Source of the DNA: Natrinema hispanicum
Lineage (GTDB): Archaea > Halobacteriota > Halobacteria > Halobacteriales > Natrialbaceae
DNA: 64,000 nt
Assembly: GCF_004217335.1 (NCBI RefSeq)
Contig: NZ_SHMP01000004.1
Coordinates: 124,001 to 188,000 of the forward strand
Direction of reading: 5' to 3'
The notes under the pieces were generated by a model. It saw nothing but the letters and a program-made list of their open reading frames with translations. It was not told the DNA's origin and ran no database searches. How positions within the stretch are numbered: the first letter of the stretch is position 1; each line of letters opens with the position of its first letter. The translations under genes were made by a program, and so were the position numbers. This document shows positions 24,725 to 33,551 of the stretch, one piece after another.

Positions 24725-25993
24725 ATGCAAACGCGCACGAATCCGTTTATCATCATGGCCGGACTGTACCTGACGGTCGGCTTGGCCGCCATTGTGGGGA
24801 CCCTCGCCGCCGAGTCCGGGCTCGTCGAATCGCTGCCACGCCTTCGATGGGTGCTGATCCATCTCGCGACGATCGGCGGACTGACCCAGGCCGTCTTCGG
24901 CGTGTTGCCGTCGCTGGTGACCGCGACCGACGCGTCGGCGCGACGACCGGCCACCAGCCGCCGGTGGCTGCAGTGGCTCGCGTTGAACGCCGGCTATCCG
25001 TTGCTCCTCCTCGGGATGGCGACCGGTGCGACGGTCGTCGCAGTCACCGGTGGGACGATCGTCCTCGGTGCGCTCGGACTCCTGCTCTCGACCGTCGTTC
25101 GGACGAGTGGATGGGCGATGAACCGCGGACTCAGCCGCTACTACCGACTCGCACCGTGGTTTCTCGTCGTTGGGATTCTCGCGGCGTTCGGGATGCTACT
25201 CGGAATCCACGGGCCCGGCGGCTATTTCGGCTCGCTCGAGGCCCACGTTCACGCGAATGTCTGGGGTTTTCTGGCGCTGATCGTCGCCGGGGCCCTGTTG
25301 ACGCTCCTGCCGGCACTGCTCGAGGCGGAGCTTCGGTATCCCCGACTCGTCTCGGTCACGTTCTGGGGGCTGACGATCGGCGTCGTCGGCCTCGTCGCTG
25401 GCCCGTGGCTCGCACGCCACGAGGTGACGGTCCTCGGACTCGGCAGCTACGTCGTCGGGACGGGCGCGCTGCTGGCGAACGTCGTCGGCACGTACCGCAG
25501 CAGTGACCGCAGCCACTCCCGGCGCATCGCGCTCGTTCTCGGAGCGTATCTATGGCTCGCCTTCCCTGTTCCATGGGCACCGTTCGTCTTGCTTGTTCCC
25601 GATCTCGTCCCCGCCAGTGCGATCGAAACTGCGGCCATCAACGGCCTGATCTTCGGCTGGATGCTCCAGCTCGCGATGGCATTTCTCCCTGTCGTGGCGG
25701 CGGCGTTCGCACGACCCGTTGCGGATCACGACATCATCCAAGCGGTGACGACGGTCGCTGCCGAGCACCCCCACCCGTCCTGGATTCAGGTGGGGAGCGT
25801 GAACCTCGGCATGCTCGTACTCTGGCTGACGCCAATTCCGTTCCGCGGCGGACTCACAGCGAGCGCGACGCTCGCGGGGTTCGCGCTGATCGCCGTCGCC
25901 TGGGCGCTGTTCGTGGTCTCGCTCTGGCGGTCGATCGCATCACCGACGAGCGAGGGTGGGACACGGCACAGCGCAACGCGCGATACGGCGTAA
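24725..25993 (+). CDS. Multi-pass membrane protein, NnrS/heme-copper-oxidase-I-like
   Basis: A 422-residue protein with about twelve transmembrane helices. Histidines occur where heme- or copper-binding helices would place them: LIHLATIGG, EAHVHANVWGFLALIVAGA and LARHEVTVLG. The HVHANVWGF segment recalls NnrS and subunit-I-like proteins associated with nitric oxide and nitrite reduction. The assignment is tentative. An upstream in-frame extension (24293) overlaps the divergent regulator. The ATG at 24725, after a GGAGAGA site, is preferred. Confidence 0.65.
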   Translation: MQTRTNPFIIMAGLYLTVGLAAIVGTLAAESGLVESLPRLRWVLIHLATIGGLTQAVFGVLPSLVTATDASARRPATSRRWLQWLALNAGYPLLLLGMATGATVVAVTGGTIVLGALGLLLSTVVRTSGWAMNRGLSRYYRLAPWFLVVGILAAFGMLLGIHGPGGYFGSLEAHVHANVWGFLALIVAGALLTLLPALLEAELRYPRLVSVTFWGLTIGVVGLVAGPWLARHEVTVLGLGSYVVGTGALLANVVGTYRSSDRSHSRRIALVLGAYLWLAFPVPWAPFVLLVPDLVPASAIETAAINGLIFGWMLQLAMAFLPVVAAAFARPVADHDIIQAVTTVAAEHPHPSWIQVGSVNLGMLVLWLTPIPFRGGLTASATLAGFALIAVAWALFVVSLWRSIASPTSEGGTRHSATRDTA

Positions 25994-26119
25994 CTGTCGA
26001 TACCGATACGCGCATCGCACTCACGACGTCGAATCTGAACAGCCCCATTATATTTCGGTCTTTGATCAATACTGTCGGCACTGGGAACGGCCCCCTGATA
26101 CAGACTACTGTAAATCATT

Positions 26120-26182
26120 TCTGGTGTAACCGCGACCCGCACTGCGGTTGCACCGGTACATTGCTACAGCAGACCGTATGAC
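26120..26182 (+). repeat. Dispersed hairpin repeat, copy D
   Basis: GGTGTAACCGC (26123-26133) pairs with GCGGTTGCACC (26144-26154), one mismatch, then the tail ACAGCAGACCGTATGA. It overlaps the upstream alternative start codons of the methyltransferase gene, which argues for the later start at 26220. Confidence 0.75.
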
Positions 26183-26219
26183 ACCAAGCCTTTGTCCGGG
26201 CGTGACAAACGGCCGCGCG

Positions 26220-26891
26220 ATGGTCACACGTCGAACGATCCGATCGCTCGCCCTCGCGGGCGTCCTCGCCGCCCTCGCTGGCGTCCTCGCCGCCCTCGCT
26301 GGCGTCGCGTACGCGCTCCGTTGGCGGCGAAACCCGTCGCCGTGTCCGTACTCCCAGCGCGTCTGGATCGATCTCCCCCGGCCGATCATCTCTCGCTCGA
26401 GGCTGTGCGAGGTCCTCGAGCCACGGCCCGGCGAGCGAATCCTCGAGTTCGGGGCGGGGACCGGCTACTACACGGGCACGGTCGCCGCGGCGGTCAGACC
26501 GGCTGGAATGGTCCACGCCGTCGACGTCCAGCGGCCGATGGTCGCGGACCTCCGGGCGCGACTGCGCGAGCGCGGCGACGACAACGTTGCGCCGGTCCAC
26601 GGCGACGGTCGGGCACTGCCGTATCCGGACGACAGCTTCGACGCCGCTTATCTGGTTCTCGTCCTCGGCGAAATTCCCGACAAGGAGCGGGCACTCGCCG
26701 AACTCGAGCGGGTGTTGAAACCCGGCGGCCGGCTCGTCGTCGGGGAGTCGCTTCCTGATCCCCACTTCGTCACGCGTGAGACGCTTCGGGAACGTGCCGA
26801 GCAACAGGGGTTCCGATTCGAAATCGACGTTGGAACGCGAGGGAGCTACTTCGCACGGATGTCTGTTCCGCCATCAACGAACGGTAACTGA
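26220..26891 (+). CDS. Class I SAM-dependent methyltransferase with N-terminal membrane helix
   Basis: A 223-residue protein. The N-terminus (MVTRRTIRSLALAGVLAALAGVL) is a hydrophobic helix, here containing a perfect 21-bp tandem duplication at 26259-26300. The rest is a UbiE-like methyltransferase: motif I ILEFGAGTGYYTG, motif II DVQRPMV, motif IV-like LPYPDDSFDAAYLV and KPGGRLVVGE. The acceptor is unknown. ATG at 26220 was chosen because alternative starts at 26148 and 26178 fall in a dispersed repeat. Confidence 0.8.
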   Translation: MVTRRTIRSLALAGVLAALAGVLAALAGVAYALRWRRNPSPCPYSQRVWIDLPRPIISRSRLCEVLEPRPGERILEFGAGTGYYTGTVAAAVRPAGMVHAVDVQRPMVADLRARLRERGDDNVAPVHGDGRALPYPDDSFDAAYLVLVLGEIPDKERALAELERVLKPGGRLVVGESLPDPHFVTRETLRERAEQQGFRFEIDVGTRGSYFARMSVPPSTNGN

Positions 26892-27072
26892 CCCGGTTTC
26901 GATCCGACCACCGCTCCGCTCGCTTGTTGCCATCCCATACACAATTGACCTGGGTCTCGTCATCTGAAATCGCTCAGTAGCAGCTGTATCGGCCGTCTCC
27001 GGCCACTATGATACAGTAGCACCGTATTAACGCACCCTCGATATGGTGGTATTGCGCAATACATACAAAACC

Positions 27073-27079
27073 TTTAAAC
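27073..27079 (+). promoter_or_regulatory. TATA box of trxA
   Basis: TTTAAAC, preceded by CAAAACC, lies 25-31 nt before the ATG at 27104, which fits a leaderless transcript. Confidence 0.65.
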
Positions 27080-27103
27080 GTAACCGGGTCATAGAAAGTC
27101 GTG

Positions 27104-27460
27104 ATGGCAACTGATGCACCTAGCGGCTCCGGACAGTCACTCGACGAACCACTCCACGTCGAAAGCGAAGACCACTTCGAGGAGGTCACTACCGGCTACG
27201 ACGTCGTGCTCGTCGATTTCTACGCCGACTGGTGTGGGCCCTGTAAGATGCTCGAGCCCGTCCTCGAAGGACTGGCCAGCGAGACAGACGCCGTAATCGC
27301 GAAGGTCGACGTCGACCAACACCAGCAACTCGCCGGCTCGTTCGGCGTCCGCGGTGTCCCGACACTCGTCCTCTTTTCGGACGGCGAGCAGGTCGAACAG
27401 CAAACCGGCGTCTTGCCGGCCGAGCGACTCCGTAGCATGATCGAAGGCTATACCGAATGA
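27104..27460 (+). CDS. trxA: Thioredoxin
   Basis: A 118-residue thioredoxin with an acidic N-terminal extension, the active site DWCGPCKMLEP and the cis-proline segment RGVPTLVLFSDG. It reduces protein disulfides in the cytoplasm. It overlaps the downstream reductase gene by four bases (ATGA), forming a trxA-trxB operon. The N-terminal extension is longer than in bacterial thioredoxins, as is usual in haloarchaea. Confidence 0.93.
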   Translation: MATDAPSGSGQSLDEPLHVESEDHFEEVTTGYDVVLVDFYADWCGPCKMLEPVLEGLASETDAVIAKVDVDQHQQLAGSFGVRGVPTLVLFSDGEQVEQQTGVLPAERLRSMIEGYTE

Positions 27461-28497
27461 GCGAGGCCATGACTGACACCGTCCACGACGTGATCGTCGT
27501 CGGCTCCGGCGTGTCCGGCCTTTCGGCGGCCGTCTACGCCGCGCGAGCCGACCTCGAGCCGCTGGTCCTCGAAGGCCCCGAGCCGGGCGGCCAGCTGACG
27601 CTGACGACCGACGTCGAGAACTACCTGGGCTTCCCCGACGGGATCGGCGGCATGGAGCTGATCCAGAACGGCAAAGAGCAGGCCAAACGCTTCGGTGCTG
27701 AGTTTACCCACGGCACCGTCGAGCGCGCGACGCTCGAGGAGCGCCCGTTCGAACTCGAACTCTCGAACGGTGACGTCCTCCGCACGCGCGCGCTGATCGT
27801 CGCCAGCGGTGCGAGCGCCCGCTGGGTCGGCGCGGAAAACGAGGACGAACTCATGGGCTATGGCCTTTCGACGTGTGCCACCTGTGACGGCGCGTTCCAC
27901 CGCGGCGACGACGTCCTCGTGATCGGCGGCGGCGACAGCGCGATGGAAGAGGCGCTCTTCCTCGCGAAGTTCGCCGAGAGCGTGACGATCGTCCACCGGC
28001 GCGACGAACTCCGCGCGTCCGAGATCATGGCCGACCGCGCCCGCGAGCACGAGGATATCGAGTTCCGCTGGAACACGGAACTCGAGGCCCTCCACGGCTC
28101 CAAAGAGGAGGGCCTCACTGGCGCGACGCTGATCTCGCATCCCGACGGCCACCCCAAAGAAAAAGCCGACAACGGGGTCGACGTCGACCGAGAAACCGTC
28201 GACGTCGGCGGCGTCTTCTACGGGATCGGCCACACGCCGAACACCGGGTTCCTCGAGGGCTCCGGCGTCGAACGCGATTCGGATGGATACATCCAGACCG
28301 AATCGGACGACGAGGGTCGCGCGACGACCCACACGGCAGTCGACGGCGTCTTCGCCGCCGGCGACGTGGCCGACTCACGCTACCGCCAGGCGATCACCGC
28401 TGCCGGAACCGGCAGCATGGCGGCCCTCGACGTCGAGGACTACCTTGAGACGCTCGAGCACGAACAGAGCGCGCCGGCGATGGCTCCGGAACAGTAG
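27457..28497 (+). CDS. trxB: Thioredoxin-disulfide reductase
   Basis: A 346-residue flavoprotein with FAD motif VVGSGVSGLSAAVYAAR, active-site dithiol STCATCDGAFH, NAD(P) domain GGGDSAMEEALFL and the C-terminal FAD segment GVFAAGDVADSRYRQ. It recycles thioredoxin with a pyridine nucleotide. It is translationally coupled to trxA. Several haloarchaeal paralogues of this family differ in electron donor, so NADPH use is assumed rather than seen. Confidence 0.93.
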   Translation: MSEAMTDTVHDVIVVGSGVSGLSAAVYAARADLEPLVLEGPEPGGQLTLTTDVENYLGFPDGIGGMELIQNGKEQAKRFGAEFTHGTVERATLEERPFELELSNGDVLRTRALIVASGASARWVGAENEDELMGYGLSTCATCDGAFHRGDDVLVIGGGDSAMEEALFLAKFAESVTIVHRRDELRASEIMADRAREHEDIEFRWNTELEALHGSKEEGLTGATLISHPDGHPKEKADNGVDVDRETVDVGGVFYGIGHTPNTGFLEGSGVERDSDGYIQTESDDEGRATTHTAVDGVFAAGDVADSRYRQAITAAGTGSMAALDVEDYLETLEHEQSAPAMAPEQ

Positions 28498-28522
28498 TCA
28501 TACGAACCCCTGTCAGTCAGCG

Positions 28523-28584
28523 CCGGCGCACCCACGACCTGCCATGCGGGTGCGCCGGGTCACAGTAACAGCAGACCGCATTAC
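28523..28584 (+). repeat. Dispersed hairpin repeat, copy E
   Basis: A perfect 11-bp inverted repeat (CCGGCGCACCC at 28523-28533 and its complement at 28548-28558) followed by ACAGCAGACCGCATTA. It lies between the convergent trxB and MaoC genes, where it could serve as a bidirectional terminator. Confidence 0.8.
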
Positions 28585-28649
28585 CGGCGGCAGCTCTGTT
28601 GCAAGCAGCGGCACGCTGACGTTCACTCACTGCTCTGCGACCGACTTCT

Positions 28650-29102
28650 CTACTCGGCTCCCGAATTTCGGCGCGCGACCATCTCGAGGCCGATCCAGGA
28701 GATGACGACCTCGCCGTTTTGGTTGATCCCCTCGAGTTTGGTATCGACGTACCCACGAGTGGGGTCGCTCTCGGAGACGCATTTCTCGAGGACTTCGGTT
28801 CGAATCGAGAGCGTATCGCCCGGCGTCACGGGCTGGTGCCACCGGAGTTCGTCGACGCCACGGGCACCCATGCCGGCTCGATCCTGCATCGGACCGTCGA
28901 CGAGGAGCCGCATACAGATCGACGCGGTGTGCCAGCCCGACGCGACCAGCTGGCCGAACGCCGAGTCCTCGGCGGCCGCCTCGTCGGTGTGAAACGGTTG
29001 AGGATCGTATTGCTCGGCGAACGCGAGAATCTCGTCTTTCGTCACGTGATACTCGCCGAACGTTTCGGTCTCGCCGATCTCGATGTCCTCGTAGTAGCGC
29101 AT
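28650..29102 (-). CDS. MaoC-family (R)-hydratase
   Basis: A 150-residue hot-dog-fold protein with the hydratase 2 motif YDPQPFHTDEAAAEDSAFG and ASGWHTASICMRLL. MaoC-like enzymes hydrate enoyl-CoA or act on mesaconyl-type thioesters. Single-domain haloarchaeal forms are often annotated only as dehydratase. The N-terminus MRYYEDIEIGETETFG is a standard start for this family. It is followed on the opposite side by an epimerase gene, without obvious functional link. Confidence 0.85.
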   Translation of the reverse strand: MRYYEDIEIGETETFGEYHVTKDEILAFAEQYDPQPFHTDEAAAEDSAFGQLVASGWHTASICMRLLVDGPMQDRAGMGARGVDELRWHQPVTPGDTLSIRTEVLEKCVSESDPTRGYVDTKLEGINQNGEVVISWIGLEMVARRNSGAE

Positions 29103-29205
29103 TGGCGCGTCATCCGGGACGTATCGCCAAGAACCTGTGGGCCGAGCCCGCCTGTCGCTGCCGGACTTCCAAACATCTATGCGATGCCGGCGTGGTCGTT
29201 TCGGT

Positions 29206-30135
29206 ATGACACTCGAGGGACACGCCGTCCTCGTTACCGGTGGGGCGGGCTTTATCGGATCGAATCTGGCGAACCACCTCGCCGAGGACAACGACGTCAC
29301 CGTCGTCGACGACTGCTATCTGGGGACGCCCGAAAACCTCGACGACGATGTCGAGTTCGTCGACGCGAGCGTTCTCGAGGACGACTTGCCAACCGATGTC
29401 GACGTCGTGTTCCATCTCGCGGCGCTGTCGTCGTACGCGATGCATGAGGATGACCCGACGACAGGTGCCAGAGTCAACGTCGAAGGCTTCGTCAACGTGG
29501 TCGAGCAGGCCCGACAGGATGGGTGTGAGACCGTCGTCTACGCCTCGACATCGTCGATCTACGGCAGTCGAACCGAGCCGTCGCCGGAGGACATGGCCGT
29601 CAGCGTCAACACCGGCTACGAGGCGTCGAAACTCGCCCGGGAGCGCTACGGCGAGTACTTTTCGAACCACTACGACATGTCGATAGCTGGGATGCGCTTT
29701 TTCTCGGTGTATCAGGGCTACGGCGGTGCTGAAGAACACAAAGGCGAGTACGCCAACGTGATCGCGCAGTTCGCCGACGACATCGCCAACGGGGAGCCGC
29801 CGGTGTTGTACGGCGACGGCACCCAGACGCGCGATTTCACGCACGTCTCCGACATCGTCCGCGGCCTCGAGTTGGCCGCAACGAACGAGCTCGATGGCAT
29901 CTATAACCTGGGAACCGGCGAGGCCTACGACTTCAACACTGTCGTCGAGATGCTAAACGACGAGCTTGGCACCGATATCGAGCCGGAATACGTCGAGAAC
30001 CCGATTCCCGAGTCGGTGTACGTCCACGATACCTGCGCCGACGCCTCGAAAATCCGTGAGGAAACTGGCTGGGAGCCCCAGATCGACTTCGAGGAGGGGA
30101 TTCGGCGGGTCTGTGCGCAGTATACGGATCAGTAG
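29206..30135 (+). CDS. NAD-dependent nucleotide-sugar epimerase/dehydratase
   Basis: A 309-residue extended short-chain dehydrogenase with TGGAGFIGSNLANHL, acidic VVDDCYLGT, an SSIYG segment and the catalytic YEASKLARERY (Tyr-x3-Lys). The C-terminal RDFTHVSDIVRGLELA is typical of UDP-glucose 4-epimerase/GDP- or dTDP-sugar enzymes. The sugar substrate is not known. The start with MTLEGHAVLV is chosen over an upstream in-frame ATG at 29137. Confidence 0.88.
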   Translation: MTLEGHAVLVTGGAGFIGSNLANHLAEDNDVTVVDDCYLGTPENLDDDVEFVDASVLEDDLPTDVDVVFHLAALSSYAMHEDDPTTGARVNVEGFVNVVEQARQDGCETVVYASTSSIYGSRTEPSPEDMAVSVNTGYEASKLARERYGEYFSNHYDMSIAGMRFFSVYQGYGGAEEHKGEYANVIAQFADDIANGEPPVLYGDGTQTRDFTHVSDIVRGLELAATNELDGIYNLGTGEAYDFNTVVEMLNDELGTDIEPEYVENPIPESVYVHDTCADASKIREETGWEPQIDFEEGIRRVCAQYTDQ

Positions 30136-30264
30136 CGTCGTGGTTCGAATGCCGTCGACTTCCGTGCGAGCGATTTACGACTGATATAATCCAAGTCTGT
30201 TCCTGTCACCTGTTTGAAATTGAATGCTGCAGGGAGGGATGCCCCACACCGCCCCTCAGAACGA

Positions 30265-30281
30265 TTTACACCTGTTGTAAA
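30265..30281. promoter_or_regulatory. Palindrome upstream of PEP carboxylase
   Basis: TTTACA-CCTGT-TGTAAA, a perfect 6-bp inverted repeat, about 170 bp before the ppc start, next to an AT-rich AATAAACC stretch. Nothing else was recognised in the 315-bp gap 30136-30450. Confidence 0.35.
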
Positions 30282-30420
30282 TAAACCTTTGTAGGTTGTG
30301 GTCCGGATACCGAATCGCTCGAGGACTGGGCACATCGTCACCACCGCCAGGTCGGGTCGTTGCACCGCCAGTAACTATCAGGAAAAACGATGTACGTGAG
30401 CGCGGTGTCGCTGCGAGGGC

Positions 30421-30428
30421 TTTTTAAT
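30421..30428 (+). promoter_or_regulatory. TATA box of ppc
   Basis: TTTTTAAT lies 23-30 nt before the ATG at 30451. The other in-frame ATG at 30427 falls inside this box and is therefore not the start. Confidence 0.6.
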
Positions 30429-30450
30429 GTGGCACGCACATCCACACGGT

Positions 30451-33141
30451 ATGCAACTCCATAACAGGGGCGTCAGACAGGACGTCCGCGAACTCGGTGC
30501 ATTACTCGGCGATGTCCTCGAGGGCCAGACCTCTCGGGGGGCCTTCGAGACGGTCGAGTCGTGTCGGCGGGCCGCAATCGATTACCGTTCCGGTGACCTC
30601 GAGTCACGTGAACCGCTCGTCACGGAACTCGAGGGACTGTCGCCACACCGACAGCGGACCGTCGCCCGTGCGTTCGCGACCTACTTCGAGTTGATCAACC
30701 TCGCCGAAGAACGCGAGCGGGTCCGGACCATCCGCACGGACTCCCAGGAGGGCACACTCGAGGACAGCCTCGAGGCTGCAGCCAAAGAACTCGGCGAAGA
30801 AGACGTCGAGACCGTCCGACAGATTCTCAACGACGTTTTGATCGAGCCAACCTTCACCGCTCATCCGACCGAGGCTCGACGAAAGACCGTCAAGTCGAAA
30901 CTGCGGGAGATTTCGACGTCGCTCGAGACACTCGACGAGCGACTGTTGACCGACAAGGAGGAACGCCAACTCTGGCAAGATATCGACGCCGAGGTGACGA
31001 GTCTCTGGCAGACGCCACAGGTGCGCAACCGCCAGCCCGAGCCCGAAGACGAGGCGCGCAACGTCCAGTGGTACTTAGAGAACACGCTGTTCGACGTCGT
31101 GGGCAACGTCTACGACGAACTCGACGAGACAATCGACGCGGAAGTGCCCGGCGACCTCGAGATTCCGAAGCTCTTCGAGTTCCGCTCGTGGGCGGGCAGC
31201 GACCGCGACGGCAACCCCTACGTCACCCCAGAGGTCACAGCGAACACACTCGAGCGCCAGCGCTCGGTGATCCTCGATCGCTACCGCGATCAACTCAAGC
31301 GCCTCTCCGGTGTCTTGAGCCAGGACGGCAGCCGGATCGACGCTGGCTCCGCGTTTCAGGCCTCACTCGAGCGCGACCGTGAGCGCCTGCCCGGCAGCGC
31401 TCGCACGGCCGAGCAGCGCTACCCCGACGAGCCCTACCGGCAGAAACTCAAACTCATGCGCGAGCGGCTCCGCCGCGTCGGCGACGTGCGGCCGGGTGGC
31501 TACGACGACGCCGACGAACTCGGTGCCGATCTCAGCGTTATCGCCGAGAGCCTGCGCGCCAACGACGCTGACAGTATCGTCGACGCACACGTCGATCCGA
31601 TCCGGCGGCAGGTCGCCACCTTTGGCTTCTCGCTTGCGAGTCTCGACTTACGCGACCACCAGCAGAAACACACCGACGCCATCGCTGAGGCCCTCGAGCA
31701 TGAGGGCATCGACTACCGTACTCTCTCGGAGGACGAACGCGTCGAGTTGCTGACCGACGCCGTCTTACAGGACGAGCCGGTGATCGATCTGAGCGAGACC
31801 ACCGATCTCTCGGACGACTCGGCGCGCGTCCTCGAACTCTTCGACAGTCTCGCCGACTGGCAGACCGAGTACGGGGTCCACGCCATCGACACCTACTGTA
31901 TCTCGATGACCGAGGAGCCAAGCCACGTCCTCGAGGTGTTGTTCTTGGCCGATCAGGCCGGCGTTATTTCCCTGCCCGAACACGCAGGGATCGACATCGT
32001 TCCGCTGCTCGAGACCGAGTACGCCCTCTCGGGGGCCCGGCGGATCATGGGCACGCTGTTCGAAAACGAAGCCTACGCCCAGGCGCTGGAGGCCCGCGGG
32101 CGGACCCAAGAGATCATGCTGGGGTACTCCGACTCGAACAAGGAAAACGGCTTTCTGGCGGCGAACTGGTCGCTGTACAAGAACCAGCGCCGGCTCGGAG
32201 AAATCTGTGACGACCACGACGTGACGATGCGGCTGTTCCACGGCCGCGGTGGCTCGATCTCGCGTGGCGGCGGGCCGATGAACGAAGCGCTGCTGGCGCT
32301 GCCGAACTCGACGGTCACGGGGCAGGTCAAGTTCACCGAACAGGGTGAAGCCATCGCCGAGAAATACGCCAATCCGCGCATCGCCGAGCGAAACATCGGG
32401 CAGATGCTCAACGCCCAGCTCCGGGCGCGCAAGCAGGCGCTAGATCAGCCCGAAGAGGAGGTCCACGAGGAGTGGGTCGCGGCCATGGAGACGATGGCCG
32501 ACGCCGCGCGTCGGGAGTACCGCGACCTCTTAGAGAGCGACGGCTTCGTCCAGTACTTCGAGCAGGCGACGCCGATCACCGTTATCGAAGACCTCGATCT
32601 CGGGTCGCGGCCAGCCTCCCGGTCGGGCGAGCGCACCGTCGAAGACTTGCGAGCGATCCCGTGGGTGTTCTCGTGGACCCAGTCGCGGTGTATCCTGCCG
32701 GGCTGGTACGCCCTCGCGACCGGTGTCGAGGCGTATCTCGAGAACGGCGGGTCGATGAATACCTTACAGACGATGTACGAGAAGTGGCCGTTCTTCCGGA
32801 CGACGCTCGACAACGCTGCGCTCTCGTTGTCTCGTACTGAACTCGAGATCGCCGACCGCTACGCCGACCTGGCTGAGCCGGACCTGCGCGAACGGTTCTT
32901 CCCACGCGTGAGCGACGAGTACGAGCGGGCGGCCGACCTGATCACCGAGATCGGCCAGCGTGACCAACTCCACACTCGCGACTGGCTCGGCGAGAACTTA
33001 GAGCGGCGAAACCCGTACGTCGACCCGCTGAACATGCTGCAGGTCTACTTGCTCGGCCGAACCGACCGGACGGACATCGAAGAACGGACGCTCCGGCTGA
33101 CGGTCAAGGGTATCGCGGCCGGCATGAAAAACACGGGGTAA
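30451..33141 (+). CDS. ppc: Phosphoenolpyruvate carboxylase
   Basis: An 896-residue bacterial-type PEPC. Visible landmarks are the catalytic histidine segment FTAHPTEARRKTV, the PEP/Mg2+ site GYSDSNKENGFLAANW, the glycine-rich FHGRGGSISRGGGP loop, and the C-terminal MKNTG end with the effector-site residues. It converts PEP and bicarbonate to oxaloacetate in the cytoplasm, an anaplerotic step. The enzyme seems intact. The start at 30451 follows the TATA spacing. Confidence 0.96.
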   Translation: MQLHNRGVRQDVRELGALLGDVLEGQTSRGAFETVESCRRAAIDYRSGDLESREPLVTELEGLSPHRQRTVARAFATYFELINLAEERERVRTIRTDSQEGTLEDSLEAAAKELGEEDVETVRQILNDVLIEPTFTAHPTEARRKTVKSKLREISTSLETLDERLLTDKEERQLWQDIDAEVTSLWQTPQVRNRQPEPEDEARNVQWYLENTLFDVVGNVYDELDETIDAEVPGDLEIPKLFEFRSWAGSDRDGNPYVTPEVTANTLERQRSVILDRYRDQLKRLSGVLSQDGSRIDAGSAFQASLERDRERLPGSARTAEQRYPDEPYRQKLKLMRERLRRVGDVRPGGYDDADELGADLSVIAESLRANDADSIVDAHVDPIRRQVATFGFSLASLDLRDHQQKHTDAIAEALEHEGIDYRTLSEDERVELLTDAVLQDEPVIDLSETTDLSDDSARVLELFDSLADWQTEYGVHAIDTYCISMTEEPSHVLEVLFLADQAGVISLPEHAGIDIVPLLETEYALSGARRIMGTLFENEAYAQALEARGRTQEIMLGYSDSNKENGFLAANWSLYKNQRRLGEICDDHDVTMRLFHGRGGSISRGGGPMNEALLALPNSTVTGQVKFTEQGEAIAEKYANPRIAERNIGQMLNAQLRARKQALDQPEEEVHEEWVAAMETMADAARREYRDLLESDGFVQYFEQATPITVIEDLDLGSRPASRSGERTVEDLRAIPWVFSWTQSRCILPGWYALATGVEAYLENGGSMNTLQTMYEKWPFFRTTLDNAALSLSRTELEIADRYADLAEPDLRERFFPRVSDEYERAADLITEIGQRDQLHTRDWLGENLERRNPYVDPLNMLQVYLLGRTDRTDIEERTLRLTVKGIAAGMKNTG

Positions 33142-33284
33142 TCGGGCCGCAGACCGGCCGACACACGGTCTACGTTGCGGATGGCTGGTCGACCGGGGTC
33201 GCCACCGACCGACGAACGGCACGCAGTCACAGAGAGCGAGAAAATCGAAACGGGTAAAAACGTCTCTCGAGTAGAAGTGAGTGA

Positions 33285-33369
33285 GCCGAGATAGCCTAGC
33301 CCGGCCAAGGCGGCAGATTCGAAATCTGCTGTCCTCACGGACTCGGGAGTTCAAATCTCCCTCTCGGCG
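33285..33369 (+). tRNA. tRNA-Ser (CGA anticodon)
   Basis: An 85-nt gene with acceptor GCCGAGA/TCTCGGC, the anticodon arm GCAGA-TTCGAAA-TCTGC (anticodon CGA, reading UCG), a long variable arm typical of serine tRNAs, and T-arm GGGAGTTCAAATCTCCC. No intron is evident and no CCA is encoded. The last 21 bp are duplicated downstream. Confidence 0.95.
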
Positions 33370-33480
33370 TTTTACAGCGACCACAACCGACGAGCGACGC
33401 GTGGCGTCGCGAGTCGTTCGGTCGCTGGAAACGACAATCAGAGATTTGAATCAGGGAGTGAAGCAACGCGAACGACCGTG

Positions 33481-33501
33481 GTTCAAATCTCCCTCTCGGC
33501 G
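33481..33501 (+). repeat. Duplicate of the tRNA-Ser 3' end (attachment-site scar)
   Basis: The 21 bases match exactly the last 21 of the tRNA gene (33349-33369); the offset is 132 bp. Sequences after both copies are also related (CAGCGAC...GGCGAGCGAC). A further inverted, imperfect copy of the T-arm sequence (AGAGATTTGAATC) lies at about 33441-33453. Confidence 0.85.
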
Positions 33502-33551
33502 CTTCTCAGCGACACAAAACGGCGAGCGACACGTAGCGGCGTGTGTCTCTG

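Noticed and set aside
24293..25993. Extended form of the NnrS-like membrane protein
   Set aside because: The extra N-terminal part overlaps the divergent regulator gene and lacks membrane-protein character.
26148..26891. Methyltransferase starting at TTG 26148
   Set aside because: The start lies in a dispersed hairpin repeat; ATG at 26220 is sounder.
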